Below the pieces are notes generated by a model that was not told the DNA's origin, did no database searches, and worked only from the letters and a program-made list of their open reading frames with translations. From NCBI GenBank assembly GCA_028287285.1, contig JAQBPY010000114.1, positions 1-52,430 on the forward strand: 52,430 bases of DNA. Reading direction: 5' to 3'. The first letter of the stretch is position 1. Each line of letters opens with the position of its first letter. A program made the translations under genes and the position numbers. Origin of the DNA: Gemmatimonadota bacterium (GTDB taxonomy: Bacteria > Gemmatimonadota > Gemmatimonadetes > Gemmatimonadales > Gemmatimonadaceae). Below are positions 44,555-52,430 of the stretch, piece by piece.

Positions 44555-46231
44555 ATGCTGAGAAAGGCGGCCGTGCTGGTGGGGATGTCGGTGTCCGTGG
44601 TGCATGCGCAGGATCGCTCGCAGTCGCGATCGATGGTGGCGTCGCAGGCCGGCATCGTCGCGAGCGAGAGCGTGCTCGCGTCGCAGGTTGGCGCACGCAT
44701 TCTCGAGCATGGCGGCAATGCCATTGATGCGGCCGTCGCAACGAATGCCATGATGGGGCTGATCGCCCCCATGAACGACGGTGTGGGCGGCGACCTCTTC
44801 GCCATCGTCTACGAGGCAAAAACCGGACGGCTGTACGGACTGAATGCATCCGGCTGGGCGCCGGCGAAGCTCACCCCCGAGTACCTGGCCGGCAAGGGCA
44901 TCACGGCCATGCCGCAGAAAGGCATTCATTCGGTGACCGTGCCTGGCGCGGTGGACGGGTGGGACAAGCTGCTCAGAAAATTCGGGCGCAAGTCCATGGC
45001 CGACGTCCTCGCGCCTGCCATCGACTACGCCGAAAAGGGATTTCCGGTTGGCGAAGTGGTGAGCGTGTTCTGGAAGGACAGCGAGAAGACGCTGAAGGAA
45101 GACGCAGCGACGACGAAGACGTATCTGCCAAATGGCCGCGCACCGGCAAGCGGGGAGGTGTTCAGGAATCCCGAGCTCGCGTGGACGTACAGGCAGCTCG
45201 CCAAATCCGGTCGAGACGCGTTCTACAAGGGCGAGATCGCGCAGAAGATTCTTGCGAGCTCGCGGAGCCACGACGGCACGATGGCCGCGGCTGATCTCGC
45301 CGACTTTCAGGGGGAGTGGGTCGTGCCCATCTCGACGTCGTATCGCGGCTGGATGGTGCACGAGCTTCCGCCCAACGGGCAGGGCATCGCGGCGCTCGAG
45401 ATGCTGAACATCATGGAGACGTTTCCGCTTGGTGCAGCGGGGCAGAATTCGGTGCAGGCCCTGCATCTGATGATCGAGGCAAAGAAGCTCGCCTACGCCG
45501 ACATGCAGCGGTACGATGCCGATCCGCGCTTCACGAAGATTCCCACGGCCGGCCTCAAATCAAAGGAGTTCGCCCGTGACCGTGCCAGGCTGATCGACGC
45601 CGCGCATGCCAACTGCAGTGTGCCGGCGGGCACGCCCATGGGTACCGACAACGGCACGACGTATCTCAGTGTCGTCGACAAGGATGGCAACATGGTGTCG
45701 CTGATCCAGAGCAACTACGCCTCGGTGGGATTCGGTTCCGGGCTCGCGGTTGGCGGGGCAGGGTTTGCGTTCCAGAATCGTGGTGGCGGGTTCACGCTCA
45801 ACGGGGCGAGCCCGAATATCCTGGCGGGACGCAAGCGTCCATTTCACACCATCATCCCGGCGTTCATGGAAAAGGGCGACGTCCGCATCGCGTTCGGCAT
45901 CATGGGCGGATTCAACCAGGCGCAGGCGCATGCGCAGTTCGTGTCGAACGTCGTGGACTTCGGCATGAACATCCAGGGAGCGTTGGATTCACCGCGGTTC
46001 TCAAAGGAGACGTTCGAGGGCTGTGATGTGAACTTCGAATCACGGATTCCCGAGGCGGTGCGGCAGCCGCTCACGTCGATGGGCCACAAGCTCGTGATGC
46101 GCGGCGATTTCTCGGCCACGCGCATGGGTGCGGGTCAGGCGGTGATGCGGGACTTCTCCACGAAGGTGAATTTCGGGGCCTCGGATCCGCGAAAGGATGG
46201 GGCAGCGGTGTCGGAGCTGCGCATTCGCTAG
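44555..46231 (+). CDS. ggt: gamma-glutamyltransferase
   Basis: A 558-residue exported Ntn-hydrolase precursor that cuts gamma-glutamyl bonds, as in glutathione. Signal peptide (MLRKAAVLVGMSVSVVHA). Large-subunit marks are GILEHGGNAIDAAVATNAM-like sequence (~45-65) and NDGVGGDLFAIVYE (~75-90). The autoprocessing site lies at GTDNGTTYLSVVDKDGN (~365-380), where the first Thr of TTYLSVVD becomes the nucleophile; GGG/NILAGRKRPFHTIIP follows. Start 44555 has GGGGA seven bases upstream; ATG 44549 is in frame. It adds to the peptide and amide scavenging set of this window. Confidence 0.92.
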   Translation: MLRKAAVLVGMSVSVVHAQDRSQSRSMVASQAGIVASESVLASQVGARILEHGGNAIDAAVATNAMMGLIAPMNDGVGGDLFAIVYEAKTGRLYGLNASGWAPAKLTPEYLAGKGITAMPQKGIHSVTVPGAVDGWDKLLRKFGRKSMADVLAPAIDYAEKGFPVGEVVSVFWKDSEKTLKEDAATTKTYLPNGRAPASGEVFRNPELAWTYRQLAKSGRDAFYKGEIAQKILASSRSHDGTMAAADLADFQGEWVVPISTSYRGWMVHELPPNGQGIAALEMLNIMETFPLGAAGQNSVQALHLMIEAKKLAYADMQRYDADPRFTKIPTAGLKSKEFARDRARLIDAAHANCSVPAGTPMGTDNGTTYLSVVDKDGNMVSLIQSNYASVGFGSGLAVGGAGFAFQNRGGGFTLNGASPNILAGRKRPFHTIIPAFMEKGDVRIAFGIMGGFNQAQAHAQFVSNVVDFGMNIQGALDSPRFSKETFEGCDVNFESRIPEAVRQPLTSMGHKLVMRGDFSATRMGAGQAVMRDFSTKVNFGASDPRKDGAAVSELRIR

Positions 46232-46318
46232 AGGATTGTTTCTGAATTACGGATGGCGCACACTCTGCGAGAATGAACAGCAAAAGCTGGTCGTTTCCAT
46301 CGCATTCTCATCACGTGT

Positions 46319-47143
46319 TCAATGAAGCCGCTTCAATTCCGTTTCGGATGCGAAGAACGCGAAGCCTGGCCAGCCGCCTGAATCGACGGCGCGGTGAAAC
46401 CACAGCTTCGCGTTCGCTGTATCGCCGCGCACCAGGTACCAGTTTCCCACGCCAAAGCTCAGCGTCGCAACCTGCACCGCCGCCGTGTCGGTCTTCGTCA
46501 ACACCTCGGCGGGAGTCGTGATTCCGCGATAGAGCGACAGCCGCTGCCAGTACGCGGTCGGTGTGGTCATCTTGACGGTGTCGGTCATCGCGGCCAGGGC
46601 GCCTTGCGCGTCCGTCGGCCGCTTGGCGCGTGACGCGGACATCCACAGCCAGTCAGCCACGCTTGCAAATTCGTTTGCATTGGGAGCGCGACGGCGCGCG
46701 CGGATGAACGTGTCGGCGGCCTTGGAGAACTCGCCGCGCTCGAAGTGTGCGACGCCGAGGTGGTACAGGATATCGTAGTTCATCGAGTCGAGCGTGTTGC
46801 CACGCGTCAGGTCCGCGAGTGCCTTGTCGAACGCCCCGATGGAGATGTAGCGGTGCCCGCGCCAACGATAGAGAATCGGATTCCTGGGCGCGAGGGCGAT
46901 GCCGCGTGAGAAGGTCGCGATGGCCTCCTTGTACTGTTTCACCGCGCTCTGTGCGAGGCCGAGGGTGATGATCTTGTCAACGTTTTTCGGATCAGCGGCG
47001 AGGTCGTTGGTTGCGCGGGCCACGGCGCCGGTGTCAGGCGCGGCGGTGAAGTCGACGCCTGCCCTCGAGTGGTACTGTACAGTCTGGGCGCTGAGGGTGG
47101 CCGAGGTGCAGAATGCGAGGGCGGCGGCGAGGTAGGGGCGCAT
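46319..47143 (-). CDS. exported TPR-repeat protein
   Basis: A 274-residue protein with a signal peptide (MRPYLAAALAFCTSATLSAQ) and about five TPR-type helical pairs (~45-235), for example NYDILYHLGVAHFERGEFSKAADTFIRA. TPR folds bind other proteins; the partner is unknown. It is convergent with the gamma-glutamyltransferase gene and lies next to a block of repeats. No clear SD is seen before ATG 47143. Confidence 0.82.
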   Translation of the reverse strand: MRPYLAAALAFCTSATLSAQTVQYHSRAGVDFTAAPDTGAVARATNDLAADPKNVDKIITLGLAQSAVKQYKEAIATFSRGIALAPRNPILYRWRGHRYISIGAFDKALADLTRGNTLDSMNYDILYHLGVAHFERGEFSKAADTFIRARRRAPNANEFASVADWLWMSASRAKRPTDAQGALAAMTDTVKMTTPTAYWQRLSLYRGITTPAEVLTKTDTAAVQVATLSFGVGNWYLVRGDTANAKLWFHRAVDSGGWPGFAFFASETELKRLH

Positions 47144-47201
47144 GTATTTGAATGGGCGAGAGGGTACCGCTGCCAGTGTCGAAGCTAAGGATGATAGTGT
47201 T

Positions 47202-47560
47202 GTTGTCATCCCGCAGGCACAGTGCGCCTGCCGGGAGATACCTTCGTTGCGCTTAGGCCGGATTCGGAGCATGGATGATATCTCCCGACACTCGCTACGC
47301 GAGTGCGGGATGACAGGTGAGCGATGCGAGTGCGGGATGACAAGGCCATGGTTGTCATCCCGCAGGCGCAACGCGCCTGTCGGGAGATACTTCCGCTGCG
47401 CTTTGGGCCGGATTCGGAGCATGGGATGATATCTCCCGACACTCGCTACGCGAGTGCGGGATGACAGGGTGAGCGATGCGAGTGCGGGATGACAGGGTAT
47501 GCGAGTGAGGGATGATAGGATGAGCGACGCGAGTGTGGGATGACAGTTGAGCTACGCGAG
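47202..47560. repeat. tandem 149-base units built from REP-like elements
   Basis: Two direct copies start at 47202 and 47351. Each contains a forward element (47205-47240; 47354-47388), a ~40-base spacer ending GGATTCGGAGCATG, and a reversed element (47280-47314; 47431-47465). The array then decays into four or five short copies of GAGCGATGCGAGTGCGGGAT type up to ~47560. The rest of the gap 47144-47692 shows nothing else I recognise. Confidence 0.85.
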
Positions 47561-47692
47561 TACGGGACGAGAGGGAGAGCAAGCCCGTGCGATGACTGGA
47601 CGATCAACGGCAGCGCAGGATGGCGCGCGGGGCTATCGGCCGAGACGAGAAAGTACCAGAATCAAGGCGACCCGACCACCACCCGAGAATCC

Positions 47693-50140
47693 ATGTCACG
47701 CATTTGCCTCACACTCGCCGTTTCCCTGGTTGCCGCCGCGCCACTGTGCACCCAGGCGCAGACCGCGAAATCCACCTACACCATTGACCAGTTCATGTCG
47801 CCGCCGTCGCCGCTCGAGGTGAGCGCTGCACGCAAGGCCGACAAGCTCGCGTGGGTCACGTACGAGCGCGGCATGCGCAACATCTACGTGGCGGCGGCGC
47901 CGGACTTCAAGGCGACGCGCATCACGAAATTCATGAAGGACGACGGTGTCGACGTCGGCTCCGTGCGGCTCTCGGACGATGGCTCCATGGCGATCTTCGT
48001 CCGCGGCACGGGGCAGAATCGCGAAGGTTGGGTCGCAAATCCCTCGCACGACCCCGATGGGGGCGAACGCGCCGTGTGGGCGGCGAAGACGGACGGTTCG
48101 GGCGCGTGGCGGCTCGCGTCGATCGCGAACACGGTGGTCGCCGCTGGCGGGCGCGGGGGTGGAGCGCCAGAGCTCTCACCCGATGGCAGGTACGCCGTGT
48201 TCTCGCGTGACGGACAGATCTACCGCGTGGCAACGGCGCGCACTGCCTCGCGCATGGACACGGCGGGGGTGCCGTTCATCAAGGAGTGGGGCCGCCAGAG
48301 TAACCCCACCTGGTCACCGGACGGGTCGAAGCTCGCCTTCGTGAGCGCGCGCGAGAATCACGCCTTCATCGGCGTGTACGACATGAAGTCCCGCACGGTG
48401 AATTTTCTGTCGCCGAGCACGGATACCGACGGCAGTCCCACCTGGTCGCCGGATGGAAAGCAGATTGCGTTCATCCGCCGGCCTGGTACGCCCTTTGGCC
48501 AGCAGACGGTGGTTGCGGGCTCTCCCTTCGCGCAGGCTGCTCCACCTGCCGCGGCGGCACCGGGCGGTGCTGGACGCGCTGGCGGCGGCGGTGGTCGTCG
48601 GGGTGGCGGCGCAGGTGCCACGCCTGAGGCGACAGGTGCCACGCCAGGTGCCACGCCTGGTGCCACGCCTGGTGCCACGCCTGCGGGGGATGGATCAGGG
48701 TGTCGCGTAACAGGCGGCGGGGGCGGCGGGCGCGGCGGATTCGGCAACGACACCACGCCACCGGTCAAGGCGGATGGATTGTGCCGAGCGGCGTTTGCAG
48801 GCGGCTATACGATTGCGTTCATGGTGGCGGACGTGGCCACCGGCCGCGCGCGCGAGTTCTGGCACAACCAACCGCTCGACCGCGACTTCGCGAACATCAA
48901 CGCCATCACGTGGGCCGGCGAGCACGTCGTCTTCACGGCGCAGATCCCAAAGGACGAATGGGATCGCCATTTCAGCGTGAGTCTCGTGAGCCCGCAGCCG
49001 AAGCCCGTGCTGCTGACGACGACCGACGGCCTGATCAACGACGGCGTCGCCGACCGCACCTTCACGACGACGGCGATGTCGCGCGACGGCCGGACGATGT
49101 TCTACAGCACGAACGCGACGGACATCGAGAAGCGGCATATCTGGGCCGTGCCCACCGCCGGCGGCGCACCGACGAAGATCTCCACGGACGATGGCGTGGA
49201 GGTGTCGCCGACTCCGCTGGCATCGGGCAAGAGCGTCGCGGTGCTGTACTTCGGCGCCTCGCAGCCGGCGTCGATCGGCATCGTGCCAGTGGCCGGCGGA
49301 GCGACGAAGATCGTCTACCCCACATTGCCGAAGGATTTTCCGAAGGACGCGCACGTCACGCCGCAGATCGTCATCACGCACGCGCCCGACGGCATGGACG
49401 TACACAACCAGCTCTTCATGCCAAAGGACATGAAGCCCGGCGAGAAGCGTCCGGCCATCGTATTCGTGCATGGTGGCCCCGCGCGCCAGATGCTGCCGGC
49501 ATATCACTACATGCAGTTCTACCACTGGTCGTACGCGTACAACCAGTGGCTCGCATCGCAGGGCTACATCGTGCTCTCGGTGAACTACCGCTCGGGCATC
49601 GGCTACGGCAATTCGTTCCGCCGAGCGCCCAATGTGCAGGGCGCCGGCAACGCGGAATACCAGGACGTGCTCGCGGGCGGCAAGTACCTGCAGACGAGAC
49701 CCGACGTCGACCCGGCACGCGTGGGTATCTGGGGGCTGTCCTACGGCGGGCTGCTCACAGCGGAAGCGCTTGCGCGGAACTCAGATGTATTCGTGGCCGG
49801 GGTGGACCTCGCGGGCGTGCACATCTACGGCAGCGCGCAGGATACGACATCGCTCGCGTTCCGCTCGTCCGCCGTGGGGCACATCGATACGTGGAAGTCG
49901 CCTGTGTTTCTCCAGCAGGGCGACGACGACCGCAACGTGGACTTTTCGCAGATGGTGGGGCTGGTCGATCTGCTGCGCGCGCATGGGGTGTACTACGAGC
50001 TCACGGTCACGCCGGATGACGTGCATGAGTCGCTCATCCACAGCCGGTGGATGGACATATTCGGGCGCAGCTCGGACTTCCTGCGGCGGTTCGTGTGGGA
50101 CAAGCAGGCGCCGCCGGCGGTATCGGCGGCGGGAAGATAA
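47693..50140 (+). CDS. exported S9 family peptidase (second)
   Basis: An 815-residue prolyl-oligopeptidase-fold enzyme, signal peptide MSRICLTLAVSLVAAAP. The N-terminal propeller shows TolB-like blades (NPTWSPDGSKLAFVS, SPTWSPDGKQIAFIR). The catalytic domain has Ser in WGLSYGGLL (~683), Asp in GDDDRNV (~745) and His in DDVHESLIH (~778). The sequence resembles acylaminoacyl/dipeptidyl peptidases. A long low-complexity insert (~285-355) combines poly-Gly/Arg with a GATP tandem repeat. The start at 47693 gives a clean signal peptide. Confidence 0.92.
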   Translation: MSRICLTLAVSLVAAAPLCTQAQTAKSTYTIDQFMSPPSPLEVSAARKADKLAWVTYERGMRNIYVAAAPDFKATRITKFMKDDGVDVGSVRLSDDGSMAIFVRGTGQNREGWVANPSHDPDGGERAVWAAKTDGSGAWRLASIANTVVAAGGRGGGAPELSPDGRYAVFSRDGQIYRVATARTASRMDTAGVPFIKEWGRQSNPTWSPDGSKLAFVSARENHAFIGVYDMKSRTVNFLSPSTDTDGSPTWSPDGKQIAFIRRPGTPFGQQTVVAGSPFAQAAPPAAAAPGGAGRAGGGGGRRGGGAGATPEATGATPGATPGATPGATPAGDGSGCRVTGGGGGGRGGFGNDTTPPVKADGLCRAAFAGGYTIAFMVADVATGRAREFWHNQPLDRDFANINAITWAGEHVVFTAQIPKDEWDRHFSVSLVSPQPKPVLLTTTDGLINDGVADRTFTTTAMSRDGRTMFYSTNATDIEKRHIWAVPTAGGAPTKISTDDGVEVSPTPLASGKSVAVLYFGASQPASIGIVPVAGGATKIVYPTLPKDFPKDAHVTPQIVITHAPDGMDVHNQLFMPKDMKPGEKRPAIVFVHGGPARQMLPAYHYMQFYHWSYAYNQWLASQGYIVLSVNYRSGIGYGNSFRRAPNVQGAGNAEYQDVLAGGKYLQTRPDVDPARVGIWGLSYGGLLTAEALARNSDVFVAGVDLAGVHIYGSAQDTTSLAFRSSAVGHIDTWKSPVFLQQGDDDRNVDFSQMVGLVDLLRAHGVYYELTVTPDDVHESLIHSRWMDIFGRSSDFLRRFVWDKQAPPAVSAAGR
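48614..48682 (+). repeat. in-frame 12-base minisatellite within the S9 gene
   Basis: Five copies of GGTGCCACGCCT (48614, 48635, 48647, 48659, 48671; the second ends in A, and nine bases separate the first two). They encode repeated GATP and can change in number by slippage without breaking the frame. Confidence 0.85.
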
Positions 50141-50367
50141 AAATGGCGAGCGCACGGCGCACAGCTCACGGCTGACAGCTCACCGCGCCCTGCTGTCGAG
50201 CAGGAGCGGTGAGCTCATGCTCGGGCGCTGGCCGCAGTAATACTCAGGCTGGATGCTCCCGCATCGAGGTCGGCGGCCCGCGGCCCGGTGTGGCTGCTTC
50301 CAGCAATCAGCTGGAGCAAGCCAGCGCGAGCCTCCAATAGTGCTCGCGCCTCAGCAGCTCGCCGTGC
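50141..50367. repeat. gap with nested hairpin related to the 34641 repeat family
   Basis: AGCTCACCGC (50177-50186) pairs with GCGGTGAGCT (50206-50215), and inside it CCTGCT pairs with AGCAGG around GTCG. The wording (AGCTCACCGC, GTGAGCTC) matches the repeats at 34641-35052. It follows the S9 stop but has no T-run. Nothing else is recognised before the promoter at 50368. Confidence 0.6.
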
Positions 50368-50397
50368 TGGACCAATGCCCGCCCGCGGCGGTATACT
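50368..50397 (+). promoter_or_regulatory. promoter of the small secreted protein
   Basis: TGGACC (50368-50373, 4 of 6), an 18-bp spacer and TATACT (50392-50397, 5 of 6) precede the ATG at 50436 by 38 bases. A good SD, GAGAGGA (50424-50430), follows. Confidence 0.55.
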
Positions 50398-50435
50398 CTA
50401 TGGATTGCCCCACCTAACTCAGCGAGAGGATCCCC

Positions 50436-51134
50436 ATGCGTCGCGTCTACACCTCAGCGCTTGCCATGAGCATCATGCTCATGCCCGCCGCCGCCCGGGC
50501 CCAGGCCACGGAAACGTCCAACAAGGTTGCCAACGGTGGTATCTCCGCCGCCGGATGGGCCGGAAAAATCGACGCCAAGGAAGCGGCGCAGGGACAGGTC
50601 CTGAACAACTCCAAGCTCGCCATGGAAGGCAAGGACCTGCACGTCATCACGGGCCCCGCCGTCACGTACTGGAACCCCGCCAACAAGGCCTCCGGCGACT
50701 ACACCGTCAAGGCCACGTTCAAGGAGCCCAAGTACATGAACCTCAATGATCATCCCCACCCGTACGGCATCATGATTGGCGGAAACGATCTCGATACCGA
50801 CCAGGCCTCGTTCCTGTACTGCGCGGTCTACGGTGACGGAAAGTTCATCATGCGCGGCATGGGTCCGGCGGCGTTCAGCGTCAACGGACGCGCCCTGGCC
50901 GCGGCCTCCGTGCACAAGGCGGCCGGCAAGGGTGAGCCGGTGGAGCAGGAAATCGCCGTGTCCGTCAAGGGCGACAAGGTCGAGTGCTCCGTCAACGGCG
51001 CCGTCGTGGGGTCGTACGACAAGGCCGCCGTCACCGGCGCCGGCAAGGCCAAGTCCACGGACGGCATCTACGGCATCCGCTTCGCGCACAATACCGACGG
51101 CTGGGTTTCCGGCCTCACGATGACCAAGCCGTAA
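50436..51134 (+). CDS. small secreted beta-sandwich protein, function unknown
   Basis: A 232-residue exported protein. Signal peptide (MRRVYTSALAMSIMLMPAAARAQ), then a concanavalin/LamG-like pattern of short beta strands, e.g. VTYWNPANKASGDYTVKATFKEP, IGIRFAHNTDGWVSGLTM-like ending and a central HPYGIMIGG. It resembles the family-16/DUF1080-like sugar-binding fold in outline, but I cannot name a family with certainty. Strong promoter, strong SD and a 13-bp terminator-like hairpin suggest a well-expressed single gene. Confidence 0.8.
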   Translation: MRRVYTSALAMSIMLMPAAARAQATETSNKVANGGISAAGWAGKIDAKEAAQGQVLNNSKLAMEGKDLHVITGPAVTYWNPANKASGDYTVKATFKEPKYMNLNDHPHPYGIMIGGNDLDTDQASFLYCAVYGDGKFIMRGMGPAAFSVNGRALAAASVHKAAGKGEPVEQEIAVSVKGDKVECSVNGAVVGSYDKAAVTGAGKAKSTDGIYGIRFAHNTDGWVSGLTMTKP

Positions 51135-51154
51135 TCACGTTTTTTCAGCGTCAA

Positions 51155-51184
51155 ACGGGCGCCGCGAGCAATCGCGGCGCCCGT
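51155..51184 (+). terminator. GNRA-capped hairpin after the secreted-protein gene
   Basis: A 13-bp perfect stem (51155-51167 with 51172-51184) capped by GCAA follows the stop by 20 bases. The T-run after it is poor (TCTCAC), so it may end transcription or simply protect the mRNA end. Confidence 0.6.
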
Positions 51185-51222
51185 TCTCACTGGTAGCACA
51201 CCTCTTGCGGCGGCGCCCCGTC

Positions 51223-52173
51223 ATGACGCCACCACGCATTGGAGATCCAGCCCCGGACTTCGCGCTGCCTGCGCACGAGTCCGGCGCACGCCTGTTCGAC
51301 CTGCGAGAAGCATCCGTTGTGCTCGCCTTTCACGAGCCCGGTTGGAACCCGAGTCGAGCAGAGCTCGTCGAGAACCATCGACGACTGGCCAGCGACCCAT
51401 CACGCACGGTGCTCATCGCGCACGATGATCCCGTCGCGGCACTCTACGGCGTCGCGCACGGATCAGCCGTATTCGTGGTCGACCCGCGCGGACGCATCGC
51501 GTGGCGACACATTGCCGGCATCGATTCACTCGAGCTTGCCGCTCAGGTGGCAACATCAAAGGAAGCCGCGTTCGACGAACCGGGAGGTTGGTCGCGCCGA
51601 GCGTTCGTGGCGACCGTGCTTGGCGCCGCCATTGCGTTGACCTTGGAGCCCGCCGCGCGGCGAACCCACGCCCTCGCCGCGACGAGTGATCCGGTTGGCC
51701 AGAGCCGGCCCGTAACCCTGATGGTCAACGGAAAGAAGATCACACTTCAACTCGAGCCGCGCGTCACGCTGCTCGATGCGCTGCGTGAATACGCGGGACT
51801 CACCGGCAGCAAGAAAGGCTGCGATCATGGCCAGTGCGGCGCCTGCACGGTACACGTGGGCGGACGACGCACGCTCTCGTGTCTCACCTTCGCGGTCATG
51901 CACGAAGCATCGGACATCACCACCATCGAAGGACTCGCGCCCAACGGCGGCGATACCCTGCATCCGATGCAGGCTGCCTTCATCGAGCACGACGGCTTCC
52001 AGTGCGGCTATTGCACCTCCGGCCAGATCATGTCCGCGTGTGCCATGCTCACGGAGCCATGGGGCCACGGCGACGACGACGTCCGCGAAGCGATGAGCGG
52101 CAACATCTGCCGGTGCGGTGCATATCCGGGCATCGTCGCGGCGGTGCAGTCGCAGCGAGGCGCCGCGAAATGA
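51223..52173 (+). CDS. redoxin-like/[2Fe-2S] fusion, small subunit of a molybdenum hydroxylase
   Basis: A 316-residue protein with three parts. Residues 1-118 resemble an AhpC/TSA redoxin (GDPAPDFALP, VVLAFHEPGWNP, AVFVVDPRGRIAWRH) but contain no cysteine. Residues ~122-150 form a Tat-like signal or anchor (WSRRAFVATVLGAAIAL). Residues ~165-316 are the two-domain [2Fe-2S] subunit of xanthine dehydrogenase/aldehyde oxidoreductase type, with GCDHGQCGACTVHV plus a later Cys for the plant-type cluster and CGYCTSGQ/NICRCGAYPGI for the second. It passes electrons from the molybdenum centre to FAD. Start ATG 51223 gives the redoxin N-terminus. ATGA overlap with the FAD subunit. Confidence 0.88.
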   Translation: MTPPRIGDPAPDFALPAHESGARLFDLREASVVLAFHEPGWNPSRAELVENHRRLASDPSRTVLIAHDDPVAALYGVAHGSAVFVVDPRGRIAWRHIAGIDSLELAAQVATSKEAAFDEPGGWSRRAFVATVLGAAIALTLEPAARRTHALAATSDPVGQSRPVTLMVNGKKITLQLEPRVTLLDALREYAGLTGSKKGCDHGQCGACTVHVGGRRTLSCLTFAVMHEASDITTIEGLAPNGGDTLHPMQAAFIEHDGFQCGYCTSGQIMSACAMLTEPWGHGDDDVREAMSGNICRCGAYPGIVAAVQSQRGAAK

Positions 52174-52430
52174 AATCCTTCGACTTCGTCTCGGCCGCCG
52201 ACCTTCAATCCGCGATAAAGTCAGGCGCGGCCGCGTCGTCGCGCTTCGTCGCCGGTGGCACCACGCTGATCGACCTCATGAAGCTCGGCGTCGAAGGTCC
52301 AACTACAGTTGTAGATGTAACGCCGCTGCGGCGTCAGGACCCCACGCTCACCGCGGTTTCCGTACTGCCCAACGGCGGGCTGCGACTTGGTGCACTCGCC
52401 CACATGAGCGACGTGGCGTGGGACGCGCGC
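52170..52430 (+). CDS. FAD-binding subunit of a molybdenum hydroxylase (partial, cut by the window edge)
   Basis: The first 87 codons of the medium (FAD) subunit of the xanthine dehydrogenase family. It starts MKSFDFVSAADLQSAI and has the FAD pyrophosphate motif FVAGGTTLIDLMK (~26-38), the family's AGGTDLxxxMK pattern. LGALAHMSDVAWD at the end is also typical. ATG 52170 overlaps the stop of the [2Fe-2S] gene. The large molybdenum subunit is expected beyond the right edge. Confidence 0.9.
   Translation, partial: MKSFDFVSAADLQSAIKSGAAASSRFVAGGTTLIDLMKLGVEGPTTVVDVTPLRRQDPTLTAVSVLPNGGLRLGALAHMSDVAWDAR

Noticed and set aside
43501..44727. 408-codon open frame on the plus strand
   Set aside because: Antisense to the M28 peptidase and reaching into the GGT start; no recognisable protein features.
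46265..46320. GAGAATG/CATTCTC inverted repeat as a terminator between GGT and the TPR gene
   Set aside because: Only 7 bp with a loop of nearly 30 bases and no T-run; too weak to annotate.
47202..47560. Possible CRISPR array
   Set aside because: Repeats are palindromic, occur in both orientations, and the spacers are themselves repeated; no cas genes in the window. It fits REP/BIME-like elements.

Overview
This is GC-rich bacterial chromosome, densely packed, with many stop/start overlaps of the ATGA, GTGA and TAATG kind. It holds about 37 genes. There is no rRNA, tRNA, phage, IS element or CRISPR array that I can recognise. The gene set suggests a Gemmatimonadota-like chemoheterotroph. Pointers are many exported metallo- and serine peptidases with polyglycine/arginine insertions, exported amidohydrolases, a membrane-bound BTAD/TPR regulator, PEP-CTERM proteins and palindromic intergenic repeats. 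No phylogenetic marker is present, so the phylum is an inference.

Layout. 1-5300: a tiny PEP-CTERM protein, a nitroreductase, and a divergent GntR (YtrA-type) regulator that heads an ABC export operon (ATPase and two different permeases). 5300-9100: a VOC protein; a three-gene flavin module (FMN_bind protein, ApbE flavin transferase, RnfD/NqrB-like membrane protein); a beta-hydroxyacid dehydrogenase-type enzyme. 9100-17220: a TPR-GGDEF diguanylate cyclase, divergent from a tightly overlapped operon of an exported S9 peptidase, a GT-C-type membrane protein, an RsmC-like methyltransferase and an RsuA-like pseudouridine synthase. 17220-21360: a TldD/TldE protease pair in which TldD carries a Tat signal, then a LamG-like PEP-CTERM protein. 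21360-29640: repeats, a large M14 peptidase, and three tandem amidohydrolase paralogues of which only the middle one keeps its metal ligands. 29640-34360: FAD oxidoreductase plus class V aminotransferase, divergent from a DUF885 metallopeptidase. 34360-42400: a repeat-rich gap, an Ig-repeat lipoprotein, a divergent BTAD regulator and an FG-GAP/ASPIC lipoprotein. 42400-52430: TM2 protein, M28 peptidase, gamma-glutamyltransferase, TPR protein, repeats, a second S9 peptidase, a small secreted protein, and the start of a molybdenum hydroxylase operon (redoxin-[2Fe-2S] fusion and FAD subunit) that runs off the right edge.

The theme is breakdown of peptides and small amides outside the cytoplasm: S9 x2, M14, M28, DUF885, TldD/E, GGT and amidohydrolases. 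Around this sit electron-transfer modules with flavin or Fe-S groups (FMN_bind/ApbE/RnfD-like, Mo hydroxylase, DAO). The most unusual points are the amidohydrolase triad with two metal-site-dead members, a possible Tat 'hitchhiker' TldE, the cysteine-less redoxin/Tat-like/[2Fe-2S] fusion, the three-gene flavin module, the 62-residue PEP-CTERM protein, and a REP-like family whose stems show compensatory changes.
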